Below, one piece after another: positions 8,338 to 15,974 of a stretch of DNA of 64,000 nt. This DNA is from CAWBBA01 sp963741625 (lineage in GTDB: Bacteria; Desulfobacterota; Desulfomonilia; Desulfomonilales; Desulfomonilaceae), in the NCBI GenBank assembly GCA_963741625.1, contig CAVUIT010000019.1:124001-188000 (forward strand), in the 5' to 3' direction. The notes beneath the pieces were generated by a model. The model was not told the DNA's origin. It was given only the letters and a program-made list of their open reading frames with translations, and did no database searches. Each line of letters begins with the position of its first letter. The first letter of the stretch is position 1. A program made the position numbers and the translations under genes.

Positions 8338-9123
8338 CTATTCCTGGTCCCTTTTCTCCTTTTCTTTCTGGTTGCCCAACCGATTAATCATGGTAGCCGC
8401 GTACGCGGCACCGAATCCGTTGTCGATATTTACCACCACGACTCCGGGCGCGCAGGAGTTGAGCATACCCAGAAGCGCGGCGATTCCGCCGAACGACGCG
8501 CCATATCCGATTGAAGTCGGCACCGCGATGACAGGTCTGTCCACGAGCCCGCCGATAACGCTCGGCAGTGCGCCTTCCATGCCAGCTACGGCAATAATCA
8601 CGGCTGCTGAGCGTAGCTTCTTGTTGTTGGAAAGAAGCCTGTGAATGCCTGCGACCCCAACATCGTATAGTGTGTCTGCTCTGTTCCCGAGCGCGTACGC
8701 CGTGACTTTGGCTTCCTCCGCAACAGGAATATCGGAACTGCCCGCGCACACCACGAGCACTGTTCCTCTGCCAACGGGCTTTATCTTCTTGCGTGCGTAC
8801 AGGAGGGTCCTCGCCTCAGCATTGTGTTCGAGCCCGGAAGTCTCTTTAAGAATCTCACGAGCCTTCCCGTCATCGACTCGAGTAATCAGCACGGTGTCTT
8901 GCCGGGCCTGAAGGCTTTTGAAAATCCCGATTATCTGCTCGACCGTCTTTCCCTGGCCGAAGATCACCTCGGGAAAACCGAGCCTCACAGCCCGGTGGTG
9001 ATCCACGCAGGCAAACCCGAGATCCTCGGTCTGAAGGTCTTGAAACATGCAGCTTGCCTCCTCGGGGAGCAAGCGGCCCTCTTTGACTTCTTCAAGTATT
9101 TTGATCAGTCGCGGTCGATCCAA
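8338..9123 (-). CDS. larB: Nickel pincer cofactor biosynthesis protein LarB
   Basis: LarB carboxylates and hydrolyses nicotinic acid adenine dinucleotide to start synthesis of the nickel-pincer cofactor used by lactate racemase and related enzymes. The C-terminal half is the AIR-carboxylase-like domain: VVCAGSSDIPVAEEA, DVGVAGIHRLL, VAGMEGALPSVIGGLV, VPTSIGYGASFGG, NIDNGFGAAYAATMINR. The N-terminal half has DRPRLIKILEEV and FPEVIFGQGKTVEQI. I chose the TTG at 9123, with GGAGAG about 7 bases upstream and the usual N-terminus; frames open to 9192 lack a good ribosome site. No larA, larC or larE lies nearby. Confidence 0.87.
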   Translation of the reverse strand: MDRPRLIKILEEVKEGRLLPEEASCMFQDLQTEDLGFACVDHHRAVRLGFPEVIFGQGKTVEQIIGIFKSLQARQDTVLITRVDDGKAREILKETSGLEHNAEARTLLYARKKIKPVGRGTVLVVCAGSSDIPVAEEAKVTAYALGNRADTLYDVGVAGIHRLLSNNKKLRSAAVIIAVAGMEGALPSVIGGLVDRPVIAVPTSIGYGASFGGIAALLGMLNSCAPGVVVVNIDNGFGAAYAATMINRLGNQKEKEKRDQE

Positions 9124-9263
9124 ACTGTTTCTCTCCACAACAGCAGAAAACCTGCCGTGAACTTGGCCGGGATTTGACAAAAGATCCGCCACACAGGGAC
9201 GGTCCGATGCTCTTTTTGCGGGGGACGATGCTCGGCGGAAGCCTTGGGGCAGTAGACAAAGGA

Positions 9264-9360
9264 AAGCCCCGGAAAGGAGGATGAGAACCGGGGCTTCGCA
9301 TGGGGAAAAGGTATGTTGAGCAGCGGGCTACGCCACCCGCTGGTTTCCAAGGCTTAAACC
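9264..9360. promoter_or_regulatory. Three consecutive hairpins between larB and the CBS gene
   Basis: AAGCCCCGG (9264-9272) pairs perfectly with CCGGGGCTT (9288-9296); CAGCGGG (9321-9327) pairs with CCCGCTG (9336-9342); GGTTT (9342-9346) pairs with AAACC (9356-9360). They lie in the upstream region of larB on the minus strand and downstream of the CBS-domain gene. A leader RNA, attenuator or terminator for the minus-strand CBS gene is possible. I could not match it to a known riboswitch. Confidence 0.4.
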
Positions 9361-9479
9361 ATGATTCTGAATAGTTGTCAAGAAAATTTAAAGTTATTTC
9401 TAGAAAAGATCTCATTTTTTAAAACCTGATTATAAGGGTTATCAATTAACACCTCATAATCACAGGATATAATACCACA

Positions 9480-9926
9480 TCACATAAGAGACCGGATGAT
9501 GTCCGCTTTCCCCACAACGCCCACCAACTTCCCCCCTTCAATTACCGGTAGGGTATACAACCTCCGTTCGCTCATGATTCGCGCCACTTCGGACAAGTCC
9601 GTGTCCGGGCTAATGCTGACAGGGGGCTGGGAATAGATGTCGCCGACCGTGGTCGCTGCAAGTCGTTTGAACTCCTTCTGGTAGCGCCAGGGATTCTCCA
9701 TGGGGATGACTGAGTCCAGTATCACAAACACAGTTGGTATGTGCAAGGGCTTGTTCTGGTTGACCAAATCCGATTCGCACACCACGCCCAGGACATTTCC
9801 TTTGTCATCAACCACGGGCACACCGTTGATGTGCTTTTCGGAGAGTATGCTGGCGAGTTCTCGCAGCGAGGTCTCGGGAGTCACGGTAATTACGTCACGG
9901 GTCATAACATCTGCTACCTTCGGCAT
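9480..9926 (-). CDS. Two-CBS-domain protein
   Basis: A 148-residue cytoplasmic protein made of a CBS pair, which usually binds adenosyl nucleotides and senses energy state. The first CBS repeat is VADVMTRDVITVTPETSLRELA...NGVPVVDDKGNVLGVV; the second begins VGDIYSQPPVSISPDTDLSEVARIM and ends TLPVIEGGKLVGVVGKADIIRSLM. A GGAGGAAGAG ribosome site precedes the ATG at 9926. No enzyme domain is attached, so the partner is unknown. Confidence 0.88.
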   Translation of the reverse strand: MPKVADVMTRDVITVTPETSLRELASILSEKHINGVPVVDDKGNVLGVVCESDLVNQNKPLHIPTVFVILDSVIPMENPWRYQKEFKRLAATTVGDIYSQPPVSISPDTDLSEVARIMSERRLYTLPVIEGGKLVGVVGKADIIRSLM

Positions 9927-10066
9927 CTCTTCCTCCTGGTCATCTCACGCGACTTTGCACCATAGCAGGAACAGGGCAAAGCTCGTTTTACTGTTGTATG
10001 CCCCGGATTACATGGGATAATAGCTGAATCCGGAGAGGGGGTGTTCCCCATATTAAGGAGGATACC

Positions 10067-10486
10067 ATGAAAAGTTATCGGAAGGAGTTATGGTTCAATG
10101 TGCCCAAACGGAGAGGGTTCGTTAACATAACGAGGGAAGTGGAGAGCGCCCTTTTGGAGAGCGGCGTCTCAGAAGGGCTTCTGCTGGTGAATGCAATGCA
10201 CATTACCGCATCCGTCTTCATCAACGACGATGAATCGGGCCTGCACCAGGACTATGAAAAATGGCTGGAAGAATTGGCCCCCCACGAGCCGATTAACCGG
10301 TATTTGCACAATCGGACCGGCGAGGACAACGGTGACGCTCACCTGAAAAGACAGATAATGGGCCGCGAGGTTGTGGTTGCCATAACGGGGGGGAAACTCG
10401 ACTTCGGGCCCTGGGAACAAATCTTTTACGGGGAGTTTGACGGTCGCCGGAGAAAGCGCGTACTGGTAAAGATTATCGGAGATTAA
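10067..10486 (+). CDS. yjbQ: YjbQ/UPF0047 family protein
   Basis: A 139-residue protein of the UPF0047 family; members can show weak thiamine-phosphate synthase activity but the physiological role is unsettled. Family motifs are MHITASVFINDDESGLHQDYEKWLE, HNRTGEDNGDAHLKRQIMGRE and GKLDFGPWEQIFYGEFDGRRRKRVLVKIIG. His, Asp and Glu residues in these motifs form the conserved metal site. AAGGAGG lies just upstream of the ATG. It is a single gene followed by repeat-rich DNA. Confidence 0.9.
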   Translation: MKSYRKELWFNVPKRRGFVNITREVESALLESGVSEGLLLVNAMHITASVFINDDESGLHQDYEKWLEELAPHEPINRYLHNRTGEDNGDAHLKRQIMGREVVVAITGGKLDFGPWEQIFYGEFDGRRRKRVLVKIIGD

Positions 10487-10594
10487 CCGCAGAGAGCGCG
10501 GAGAACGCAGAGATATAAAATAGGTTGTACAAGCCCACATAAGCCGCGGGGGTACGCAGTCAGGCCGGTACGTACCTTCAGTGCCGGAGACCGG

Positions 10595-10792
10595 AATGCC
10601 TTGCGCCTCACCTGGGAGAAAGGCACAGAAACCAGAACCCTCTGCGATCTCCGCGATTTCTGCGGTGAAGGATTTTGGATCTGGATTCCGGTCCTCGGAC
10701 CGTGACCATGGCGTTTGCCAAGCAATGTATCCGATAGGAGGACCGGAGATGGGTCAAGAAGTACCGGCACCCTCAAGCACTGGACATTCGAG
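10595..10792. repeat. 200-bp direct repeat, copy A
   Basis: Matches 13551-13750 in the same orientation over about 200 bp, with scattered substitutions. Shared segments include AATGCCTTGCG, GGCACAGAAA, CCCTCTGCG, GATTCCGGT, CTCGGACCGTG, CATGGCGTTTGC, AGGAGGACCG, GATGGGTCAAGAAGTA and TGGACATTCGAGTA. The 10487-10594 stretch before it holds only degraded CGCAGAG-type repeats. The copy ends beside an attC-like site. Frames inside it change between copies, so I do not call a gene. Confidence 0.7.
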
Positions 10793-10797
10793 TAGCG

Positions 10798-10862
10798 GCC
10801 GAACGCCAAAGCTCAGCCGCGGACCCGCGAGGCGGGGACGTCGGCTGGAGCGCCTGTTAGGT
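10798..10862 (-). repeat. attC-like recombination site
   Basis: The right end GTTAGGT (10856-10862) fits the GTTRRRY core; the left end GCCGAAC (10798-10804) is one base from RYYYAAC. Inside, GCTCAGCCG and CGGCTGGAGC are reverse complements except for one extra G, the extrahelical base expected in attC L boxes. The stop codon of the adjacent minus-strand gene (TTA at 10857) lies inside the right core, as in many cassettes. Length is 65 bp, in the normal attC range. Confidence 0.6.
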
Positions 10863-11192
10863 CTCATATTGCGTCATGCGGTGAAGTAGCGCCTGGACGT
10901 GATCGCGACGGTCGCTGAAATCGATGAGCGGTGTCACTCGCGTATCCGCGACCATCCACAAGGGAAGGCTGGAAACGAGCTGGTCAAGCTGCTGGGTTGT
11001 CTGAACATCCGCGATGAAGCGGAGCGCGATGCGTCCGGCCACTGGTCCGCCTGCCACTATGAGGCCTTGTTGAGCAAGCTGTTCAGCCTTGTCGAGTGTC
11101 GGGAAAATAATGCCTTCGATGAAGGCGCGAGCGGTGTCTTCGGTAAATGGCTGGCCCGTCTTGAGATGGTCAAGCTCGACTAGGAATTTCAT
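10857..11192 (-). CDS. Muconolactone isomerase-like small protein
   Basis: A 111-residue ferredoxin-like alpha/beta protein. KFLVELDH at the start, then LVSSLPLWMVADTRVTPLIDFSDRRDHVQALL at the C-terminus (given here in its key parts SLPLW, VTPL and the RRDH region), resembles muconolactone delta-isomerase-like domains. True substrate is unknown; with no catechol pathway nearby I do not assign an enzyme activity. The leader is about 35 bp and the stop falls in an attC-like core, so it looks like a one-gene integron cassette. Confidence 0.6.
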   Translation of the reverse strand: MKFLVELDHLKTGQPFTEDTARAFIEGIIFPTLDKAEQLAQQGLIVAGGPVAGRIALRFIADVQTTQQLDQLVSSLPLWMVADTRVTPLIDFSDRRDHVQALLHRMTQYET

Positions 11193-11227
11193 TTCAATAT
11201 CCTTTCATTTTGCAATTCGCGAATGAC

Positions 11228-11256
11228 GCCTAACAATGATTATACAGTCTGTATAA
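11228..11256. repeat. Cassette-junction motif with 17-bp palindrome, copy 1
   Basis: Begins GCCTAAC (11228-11234), a perfect RYYYAAC core, and continues AATGA into TTATACAGTCTGTATAA (11240-11256), an exact palindrome around a central T. The same arrangement with two changes recurs at 12612-12640. It lies between the start of one minus-strand gene and the end of the next, where a cassette's attC should be. Confidence 0.5.
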
Positions 11257-11333
11257 AACGGGAAACGCAGACTGTTACCTTTTGTATAGGAAGTTCCCGC
11301 TTCTCCTTCTATTATCCAGGAATATCATTCATA

Positions 11334-11996
11334 TCAACGACATGCCTGCTTGCTGTCGTTGCGTTCAACTGCATCAATGACTTGGCTGGTTGACAGCACC
11401 TGTACGCCGATATTCTTCATTTCCTGCCTTCCTTGATCATACAATCCAGAGATTGCGTCATCTACCAAAACCACCCGGAAGTCTCGTTCGCTAGCTTCGT
11501 AGATTGAAGTACGGGGGCAATTCGGGAAGTTGCACCCACTGAAGACGAGCGTCGAAACACCCTGTTCTCGCAGGTACTGCTCCAGGGGAGTCCTGTAGAA
11601 TGCTCCCCAGCGCGGCTTGTAGATCACCACCTCACGTGAGTTGATGGTTTGGATGCCGCCAGAGAGTAGCAGATCCTCATCGAGTTCAATCCCGGCACGC
11701 GGAAGTAATTCCGGCGCAAGTTGGCATCCTGAAGAGCCAGCTAATACCGGAGCTATACCCTGCTCGACAAACTCTCTACGGCATAGATCTACGTTTGAGC
11801 CGTCGGCTTTGTATATCCGAACGATATGAATGATAGGTTTTTCTACGGCACGAAAAGCTTCCAGAATGGTCCTCATGCGAGGAAGAATAGCCGAAGTCCC
11901 TGGAATCTCGAAGGGCTGTCCCTCGAGTGTGTCACACTGCGTATCAATGGTGATAAGCGCAGAGTTGGACCACTCTGGCTCCGTGTAACTGCTCAT
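11334..11996 (-). CDS. Isochorismatase-family cysteine hydrolase
   Basis: A 220-residue hydrolase of the nicotinamidase/isochorismatase superfamily. The catalytic triad is visible: Asp in LITIDTQCD (about residue 17), Lys in VIYKPRWGAFYRT, and Cys in LVFSGCNFPNCPRTSIYEASERDFRVVLVDDA, shown here by its key parts SGCNFP and SIYEASERDF. Substrate unknown. The ATG at 11996 has GGAGGCC upstream and is preferred over an upstream start at 12071 that lies in junction DNA. GCCCAAC at 12017-12023 just upstream may mark the cassette boundary. Confidence 0.82.
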   Translation of the reverse strand: MSSYTEPEWSNSALITIDTQCDTLEGQPFEIPGTSAILPRMRTILEAFRAVEKPIIHIVRIYKADGSNVDLCRREFVEQGIAPVLAGSSGCQLAPELLPRAGIELDEDLLLSGGIQTINSREVVIYKPRWGAFYRTPLEQYLREQGVSTLVFSGCNFPNCPRTSIYEASERDFRVVLVDDAISGLYDQGRQEMKNIGVQVLSTSQVIDAVERNDSKQACR

Positions 11997-12101
11997 GTGG
12001 CCTCCGTTTTTGTGTGCCCAACGACCGTGATAGCCGGCGGCGGGCCAAGGAGCCTTCGGAAAAATCAACACACGTGGTCCCCCCGTCCGGTTAATGTGCT
12101 G

Positions 12102-12599
12102 CTATGCGTCCTTCAGATATCTATAATACCGCATGACATACTCGTTTGATTTATCGATCTGTCTCTCTATTTCATCCCAATAGTTTCCCGCCCCGACCTT
12201 CTTCAACAGCCTGACGTACTGCTTGTATTCGTGCGGCACATTGCCAGTCAGGAGCATATTGACCAACCGTTTTCTCACCCTCTCTTGTTCGTCTGGAGTG
12301 AGTGCAACCCGTCGTAGTGACCTCGCTGTGTTTGATTTCAAAATCTTTCCAAACGGGAATTTGCCGTCTTCTTCAATGAACTCAATGCCGAGTCGCTTGC
12401 AGGCTGCATCACCCTTTTCGATACCCTCAATGACTCTTTCCATCACTGGATATATCCACTTCTTCTCACCACTCACAAGTTCTCGCGGGCGCAGATCTAG
12501 TGGCTCACTAATCTTTTGTTCTTTGCAGTACTGGGAATAGCGCCGGAGGATCTCAGCCTTCAACCACTTCCCTTCGCCATTATAGTCGATTATTTCCAT
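12102..12599 (-). CDS. Hypothetical cassette protein
   Basis: A 165-residue soluble protein I do not recognise. It begins MEIIDYNGEGKWLKAEILRRY and contains LDLRPRELVSGEKKWIYPVM, GDAACKRLGIEFIEEDGK, LTPDEQERVRKRLVNMLL and VPHEYKQYVRLLKKVG, mostly predicted helix and rich in Lys, Arg and Glu. A GTG at 12602 or TTG at 12620 are alternative starts. It sits between junction motifs in a one-direction array, as an integron cassette gene would. Confidence 0.6.
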   Translation of the reverse strand: MEIIDYNGEGKWLKAEILRRYSQYCKEQKISEPLDLRPRELVSGEKKWIYPVMERVIEGIEKGDAACKRLGIEFIEEDGKFPFGKILKSNTARSLRRVALTPDEQERVRKRLVNMLLTGNVPHEYKQYVRLLKKVGAGNYWDEIERQIDKSNEYVMRYYRYLKDA

Positions 12600-12611
12600 C
12601 ACCTTGATGCC

Positions 12612-12740
12612 GTATAACAATGATTATGCAGCCTGTATAAGCCCGGTCAGAGCCCGCAACCCGAGCTCGCTACCGCGGGGCGCCGTTCGGCCGGGCCACG
12701 CAACCGCTCCAGAGGCCGGAACCTCCTACGATGGTTAGGC
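12612..12740 (-). repeat. attC-like region with cassette-junction motif copy 2
   Basis: The left end GTATAAC (12612-12618) is followed by AATGATTATGCAGCCTGTATAA, the second copy of the junction motif. The right end GTTAGGC (12734-12740) fits GTTRRRY exactly and contains the TTA stop of the RidA gene. The 129 bp between are GC-rich with inverted segments; a second, degraded core GTTCGGC lies near 12690. Length is near the upper limit for attC, and the internal boxes are less clear than in the 10798-10862 site. Confidence 0.45.
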
Positions 12741-13133
12741 GACCGCGGTCGCTTCGATTTCGATCATCAGGTCCGGATGAAAAAGACTTGCTACCACGAG
12801 CAATGTTGAAGATGGTTTGCAGCCAGCCGCTGCCAGCCGCGGACCAAACGCCGGACCGGCCTTCAAGAACGCAGCCATGTCCGTCGTGTAATAATTCAGC
12901 CGCACGACGTTGGCCAACGAAAGGCCTGCCTGCTTCAGGACGGTTTCGAGGTTGTCCAAAGACTGGCTCACTTGTTTGGCCATATCCCGCCCATGCATCG
13001 GGTTTCCACTCGCATCCACAGATGTTTGGCCAGAGCAGTAGACAACACGTTGTCCCCCTTTAACCTCGATGGCCTGAGAAAAGCCAAATTGATCCTGCCA
13101 GGCCCAGGGATTGACTGCTTTTGTTTCCGTCAT
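12735..13133 (-). CDS. RidA/YjgF family protein
   Basis: Rid proteins hydrolyse reactive enamine/imine intermediates from PLP enzymes. The 132-residue protein has the expected trimeric-fold sequence: VYCSGQTSVDASGNPMHG, QSLDNLETVLKQAGLS, VVRLNYYTTDMAAF, and a C-terminal LLVVASLFHPDLMIEIEATAVA (key part LMIEIEATAVA). The Arg that binds the carboxylate in canonical RidA appears displaced, so it is probably a different Rid subfamily. The stop lies inside an attC-like core, marking it as a cassette gene. Confidence 0.8.
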   Translation of the reverse strand: MTETKAVNPWAWQDQFGFSQAIEVKGGQRVVYCSGQTSVDASGNPMHGRDMAKQVSQSLDNLETVLKQAGLSLANVVRLNYYTTDMAAFLKAGPAFGPRLAAAGCKPSSTLLVVASLFHPDLMIEIEATAVA

Positions 13134-13807
13134 GTTGTGCTCCTTGTCTAGGTAAATGGCCGCGTGATTGCGGCACCCGCCTCATCCTCGCTGCCGAACA
13201 ATCATTAAATTGATCCGCATAAGATGCAGCGTTTTGGTTTCCTGTCTGCATAACATGCCATTCGAGCGATTGCTGAAGGCGCACTAAGACCTCTATATCC
13301 CGTTGATTTCGTTCTGTACATCGGTTTACCATGGCATCTTACGGATCGGCATGCCCAACCTCACTGGATTACCTCAAAGCCCGTCAACGGGCTGCGGAGG
13401 CCGTGGCCGCCTCGATTTAGAACATCGAATGCCTGAATGTGTGCCAGCCTGCTCGTTTTGTCAATCCTGCTTTTGGGCAGCATCTGCGATAGCCGTCAGA
13501 GGTTGAGGACTTGGAAACGGCCCGCGGTGATTGCCTGATCTCTGACACAAAATGCCTTGCGTTTCACCAGGAGGAAAGGCACAGAAAACATGACCCTCTG
13601 CGAGCTTCGCGATCTCTGCGGTGAACGATTCCGGATTTGGATTCCGGTGCTCGGACCGTGTGCATGGCGTTTGCGGAGCAATTTATCCGACAGGAGGACC
13701 GAAGATGGGTCAAGAAGTAGCGGCACGCGCAAACGCTGGACATTCGAGTACGGGTCTATTGCTGCACGTAACCCTGGACCGGAAGGATCGTCGGCTTCAC
13801 GTGACGA
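13134..13807. other. Non-coding junction DNA with repeat copy B
   Basis: No convincing gene. GCCGAACAATC near 13192 may be a degraded attC core after the RidA leader. The 13551-13750 repeat fills much of the rest. CACGT and ACGTG flank the final 40 bp as a possible stem. Confidence 0.5.
13551..13750. repeat. 200-bp direct repeat, copy B
   Basis: Second copy of the element at 10595-10792, same orientation, about 2.95 kb away. As with copy A, it lies just downstream of a minus-strand cassette-type gene's end (stop TTA at 13808 in ATTAGAT). Both copies keep a ribosome-site-like AGGAGGACCG followed by ATGGGTCAAGAAGTA on the plus strand, but the frames after it diverge. Confidence 0.7.
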
Positions 13808-14795
13808 TTAGATTGGAGGGTCCGCAGTTTCGGGTAACTCACGCCGTGCTGCTTCGGCCACTGAAATCAAAAAGTCAATCATCCCCACGATCTGAAGAAC
13901 TCGTTCCGGTTGGAAATCGGCAACTAGTTTGTGATGCACCCTATTGCGGATAAAACCAAACACCCCCCGATACAAAAGGCGGGCTGCAACTTGTTCGTCC
14001 TCAATATCACTAACGATGAGACGTTTGGTCGGTGGACCGAAGGCGTGCTCCGCCAATTTGACACCAATACAGGTCGCCGGCGCGCCTGACGGAAACCGAA
14101 GTCGATCCTCGAGAATCCGCGTCGCTTCGGTCACAACTGTGTCAAGGCGATCGTGTTGGCCGTCTTCACGGAACTGCGCGAGTAGATCCAAACAGCGTTT
14201 TCGAAGATCAGGGTCGCGAATCTAAATGGAGTCCAGAACGACTAATGGCGGTCGAGGCGAGGTAGGAGGGTGAGCCTCTGAGGGGCCGAGCGCGATCTCT
14301 CTGAGCGGGGCCTGCGGTATTTGACTCAGCAGTAGCGGATACGGTGTGGCATCCCTAAACACTCCGAGTTCAGTCTTCTCTTTAAAACGAGCCAACTGCT
14401 GATCCGCTGCCTCAAGCATCAACTTCGATCCGGTGCCGTCGAGTTCGGAGGTGCTCCAGGTAGAGATTAGACACGGACTTGATGAACCGTACCCGTCCGT
14501 GGGTGATGCTGACATCGTAGTCCGGATCGTCCTTGTCTGCATTCGCCTTCTCCTCCTCGAACCAATTTCGAACTCGTTGGACACGCTTTATTTCTTTCGC
14601 GATCGGGTATGAATCGAGCGCCTCATTGCCGAGGATTGCTTGCAGATCCTCATCCTCCACCACGGTCTTGAGGTCTGCTTTCAAGAGCGCCTCATAGAAT
14701 TTGACAGCCGCGAGGTAGAACTCGAAGGTATCCCGATTGAAAGACACCCACTTGTACATGTGGTGATCAGGTGGTTCTGGGACAGTTTGGGTCAC
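13808..14795 (-). pseudogene. TIGR02391 (Ymh)-like protein, broken by a frameshift and a stop
   Basis: The gene starts MTQTVPEPPDHHMYKWVSF at 14795 and runs to LYLEHLR. A one-base insertion near 14455 moves the frame to ELDGTGSKLMLEAADQQ...PPLVVLDSI. TAG at 14222-14224 then interrupts that frame, which continues as IRDPDLRKRCLDLLAQFRED...DTVVTEATRILEDRLR...YRGVFGFIRNRVHHKL. The last part resembles the C-terminal TIGR02391 domain, including an RN..HH motif like the HEPN RNxxxH. With both lesions repaired the protein is about 328 residues. Such proteins occur in prophages and defence islands; the function is not settled. The frameshift may be an error, but the TAG is a substitution. Confidence 0.55.
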
Positions 14796-14918
14796 GCTAA
14801 ACCTCCGACCGTTCGTTTCTCCCGCCGATTAACGACCCCAACCTCAGCGACTGCGCAGGGCGCGCAAATCCACTAACTGTGACGGCCCGACGCAGTTCGA
14901 TGCAGCGCTTGACCAGGG

Positions 14919-15795
14919 TTATTCATCGTCCCAGATGCCTTCCATGCACCGCAAATGATACTGCAACGACCTAGCAAAGCCGTCCAAACCCGGAAAGAGG
15001 GACGCTGCATCGAGATTCATAGAGTAAAGGTCCAAGTATGCCTTCGCATGCCACTCGCGGGGAAAAATGATTTTTATCACCTTTGCCTCGCGCGCCAACT
15101 CACGATCAATTCGGCTCGTTTCCATCTGTGTTGCGTTCCGCGAGCAAAGGTCAGTGAATGAAAAGCCAAGCGTCGCGCAAAGGTTGCTTTCGAAAGTCTT
15201 TTCGATCTCGCACGGAAACAAAAACAGCCCCTTCTGAATGGCAAGGCGTTGATTCTGCCTCACGGGCTGAACACTGACCACGTAGTCCATTCGGTGCGTC
15301 CGGTCGCGTAAGAACTTCTCAGCAAACCGGACTGTCGCCTCCTGCTGCTCAATCACTCCTCCGGACCTCATGAAACCAATTCCGGAGTGCTGTTCAAGCA
15401 TTAAACTCAAGTGGATTTCATTCACCGCCCACACACAGGCATCCTCATGAGCCGTCTCTACAGCAAAGAAGGATGCAACGTAGAAACGATTTGGTGAAAT
15501 CTAATAAGCGTGTTGGCCCGCCATGATGTTGCACGAGTGCCAGCCACTCGAGATGCTCGTCAGGCGACGGAGGAGATTGGATATAGTGGTGCGCCTTGCA
15601 GCGAAAGTCATGAATCAGCATTCTCTCGCGAATCCAACGGAGGTCTAAAGAACATCTAAATCGGTCCGCAGCCCGCTCAAGTGATGTGGACAAGGGCCAT
15701 GTAGCGCAAGTGTGTCCACGAAATGCCCAGCAACTAAGTAATCCCCCTAGTCGTTTCGCGTCCTCCCATGATTGTGGGGTGGTTTCTATGAACAT
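14919..15795 (-). pseudogene. FRG-domain protein with a one-base frameshift
   Basis: The first frame has the FRG-domain hallmark: SCWAFRGHTCATWPLSTSLERA, IRERMLIHDF, and LEWLALVQHHGGPTRLLDFTKSF (key parts FRGH, TSLERA, HHGGPTRLLD). The next frame resumes YVASFFAVETAHEDACVWAVNE and continues to IWDDE at 14919. One extra T near 15490 explains the switch; corrected length is 291 residues. FRG domains occur in proteins of defence and toxin loci, with unknown biochemical activity. It is the last minus-strand gene of the cassette-like region before clpB. Confidence 0.7.
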
Positions 15796-15974
15796 ATCCG
15801 CGGCCTGTATGCGCCAAGCTTCTGTTTAGATGGTTTCCAGACAAACGCGCTCTCGGGCTATGCTTCCAGATAATACGCTCCATCCCTCTTCGCGTAAACC
15901 TGTTTTTATCAATGAGTTAGAACGCATTTCCCATGCTGCGATTGCGCCCGATTCACAGGTTCTGATACAGAGTT

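Noticed and set aside
9264..9360. NiCo or other known metal riboswitch upstream of larB
   Set aside because: The hairpins are real but I could not match conserved bases of any known riboswitch consensus, so I leave it as unassigned structure.
10581..10889. A plus-strand frame inside the 10595-10792 repeat with a good ribosome-binding site (MGQEV...)
   Set aside because: The same site recurs in the other repeat copy, but the downstream reading frames diverge fully, so it is not a conserved gene.
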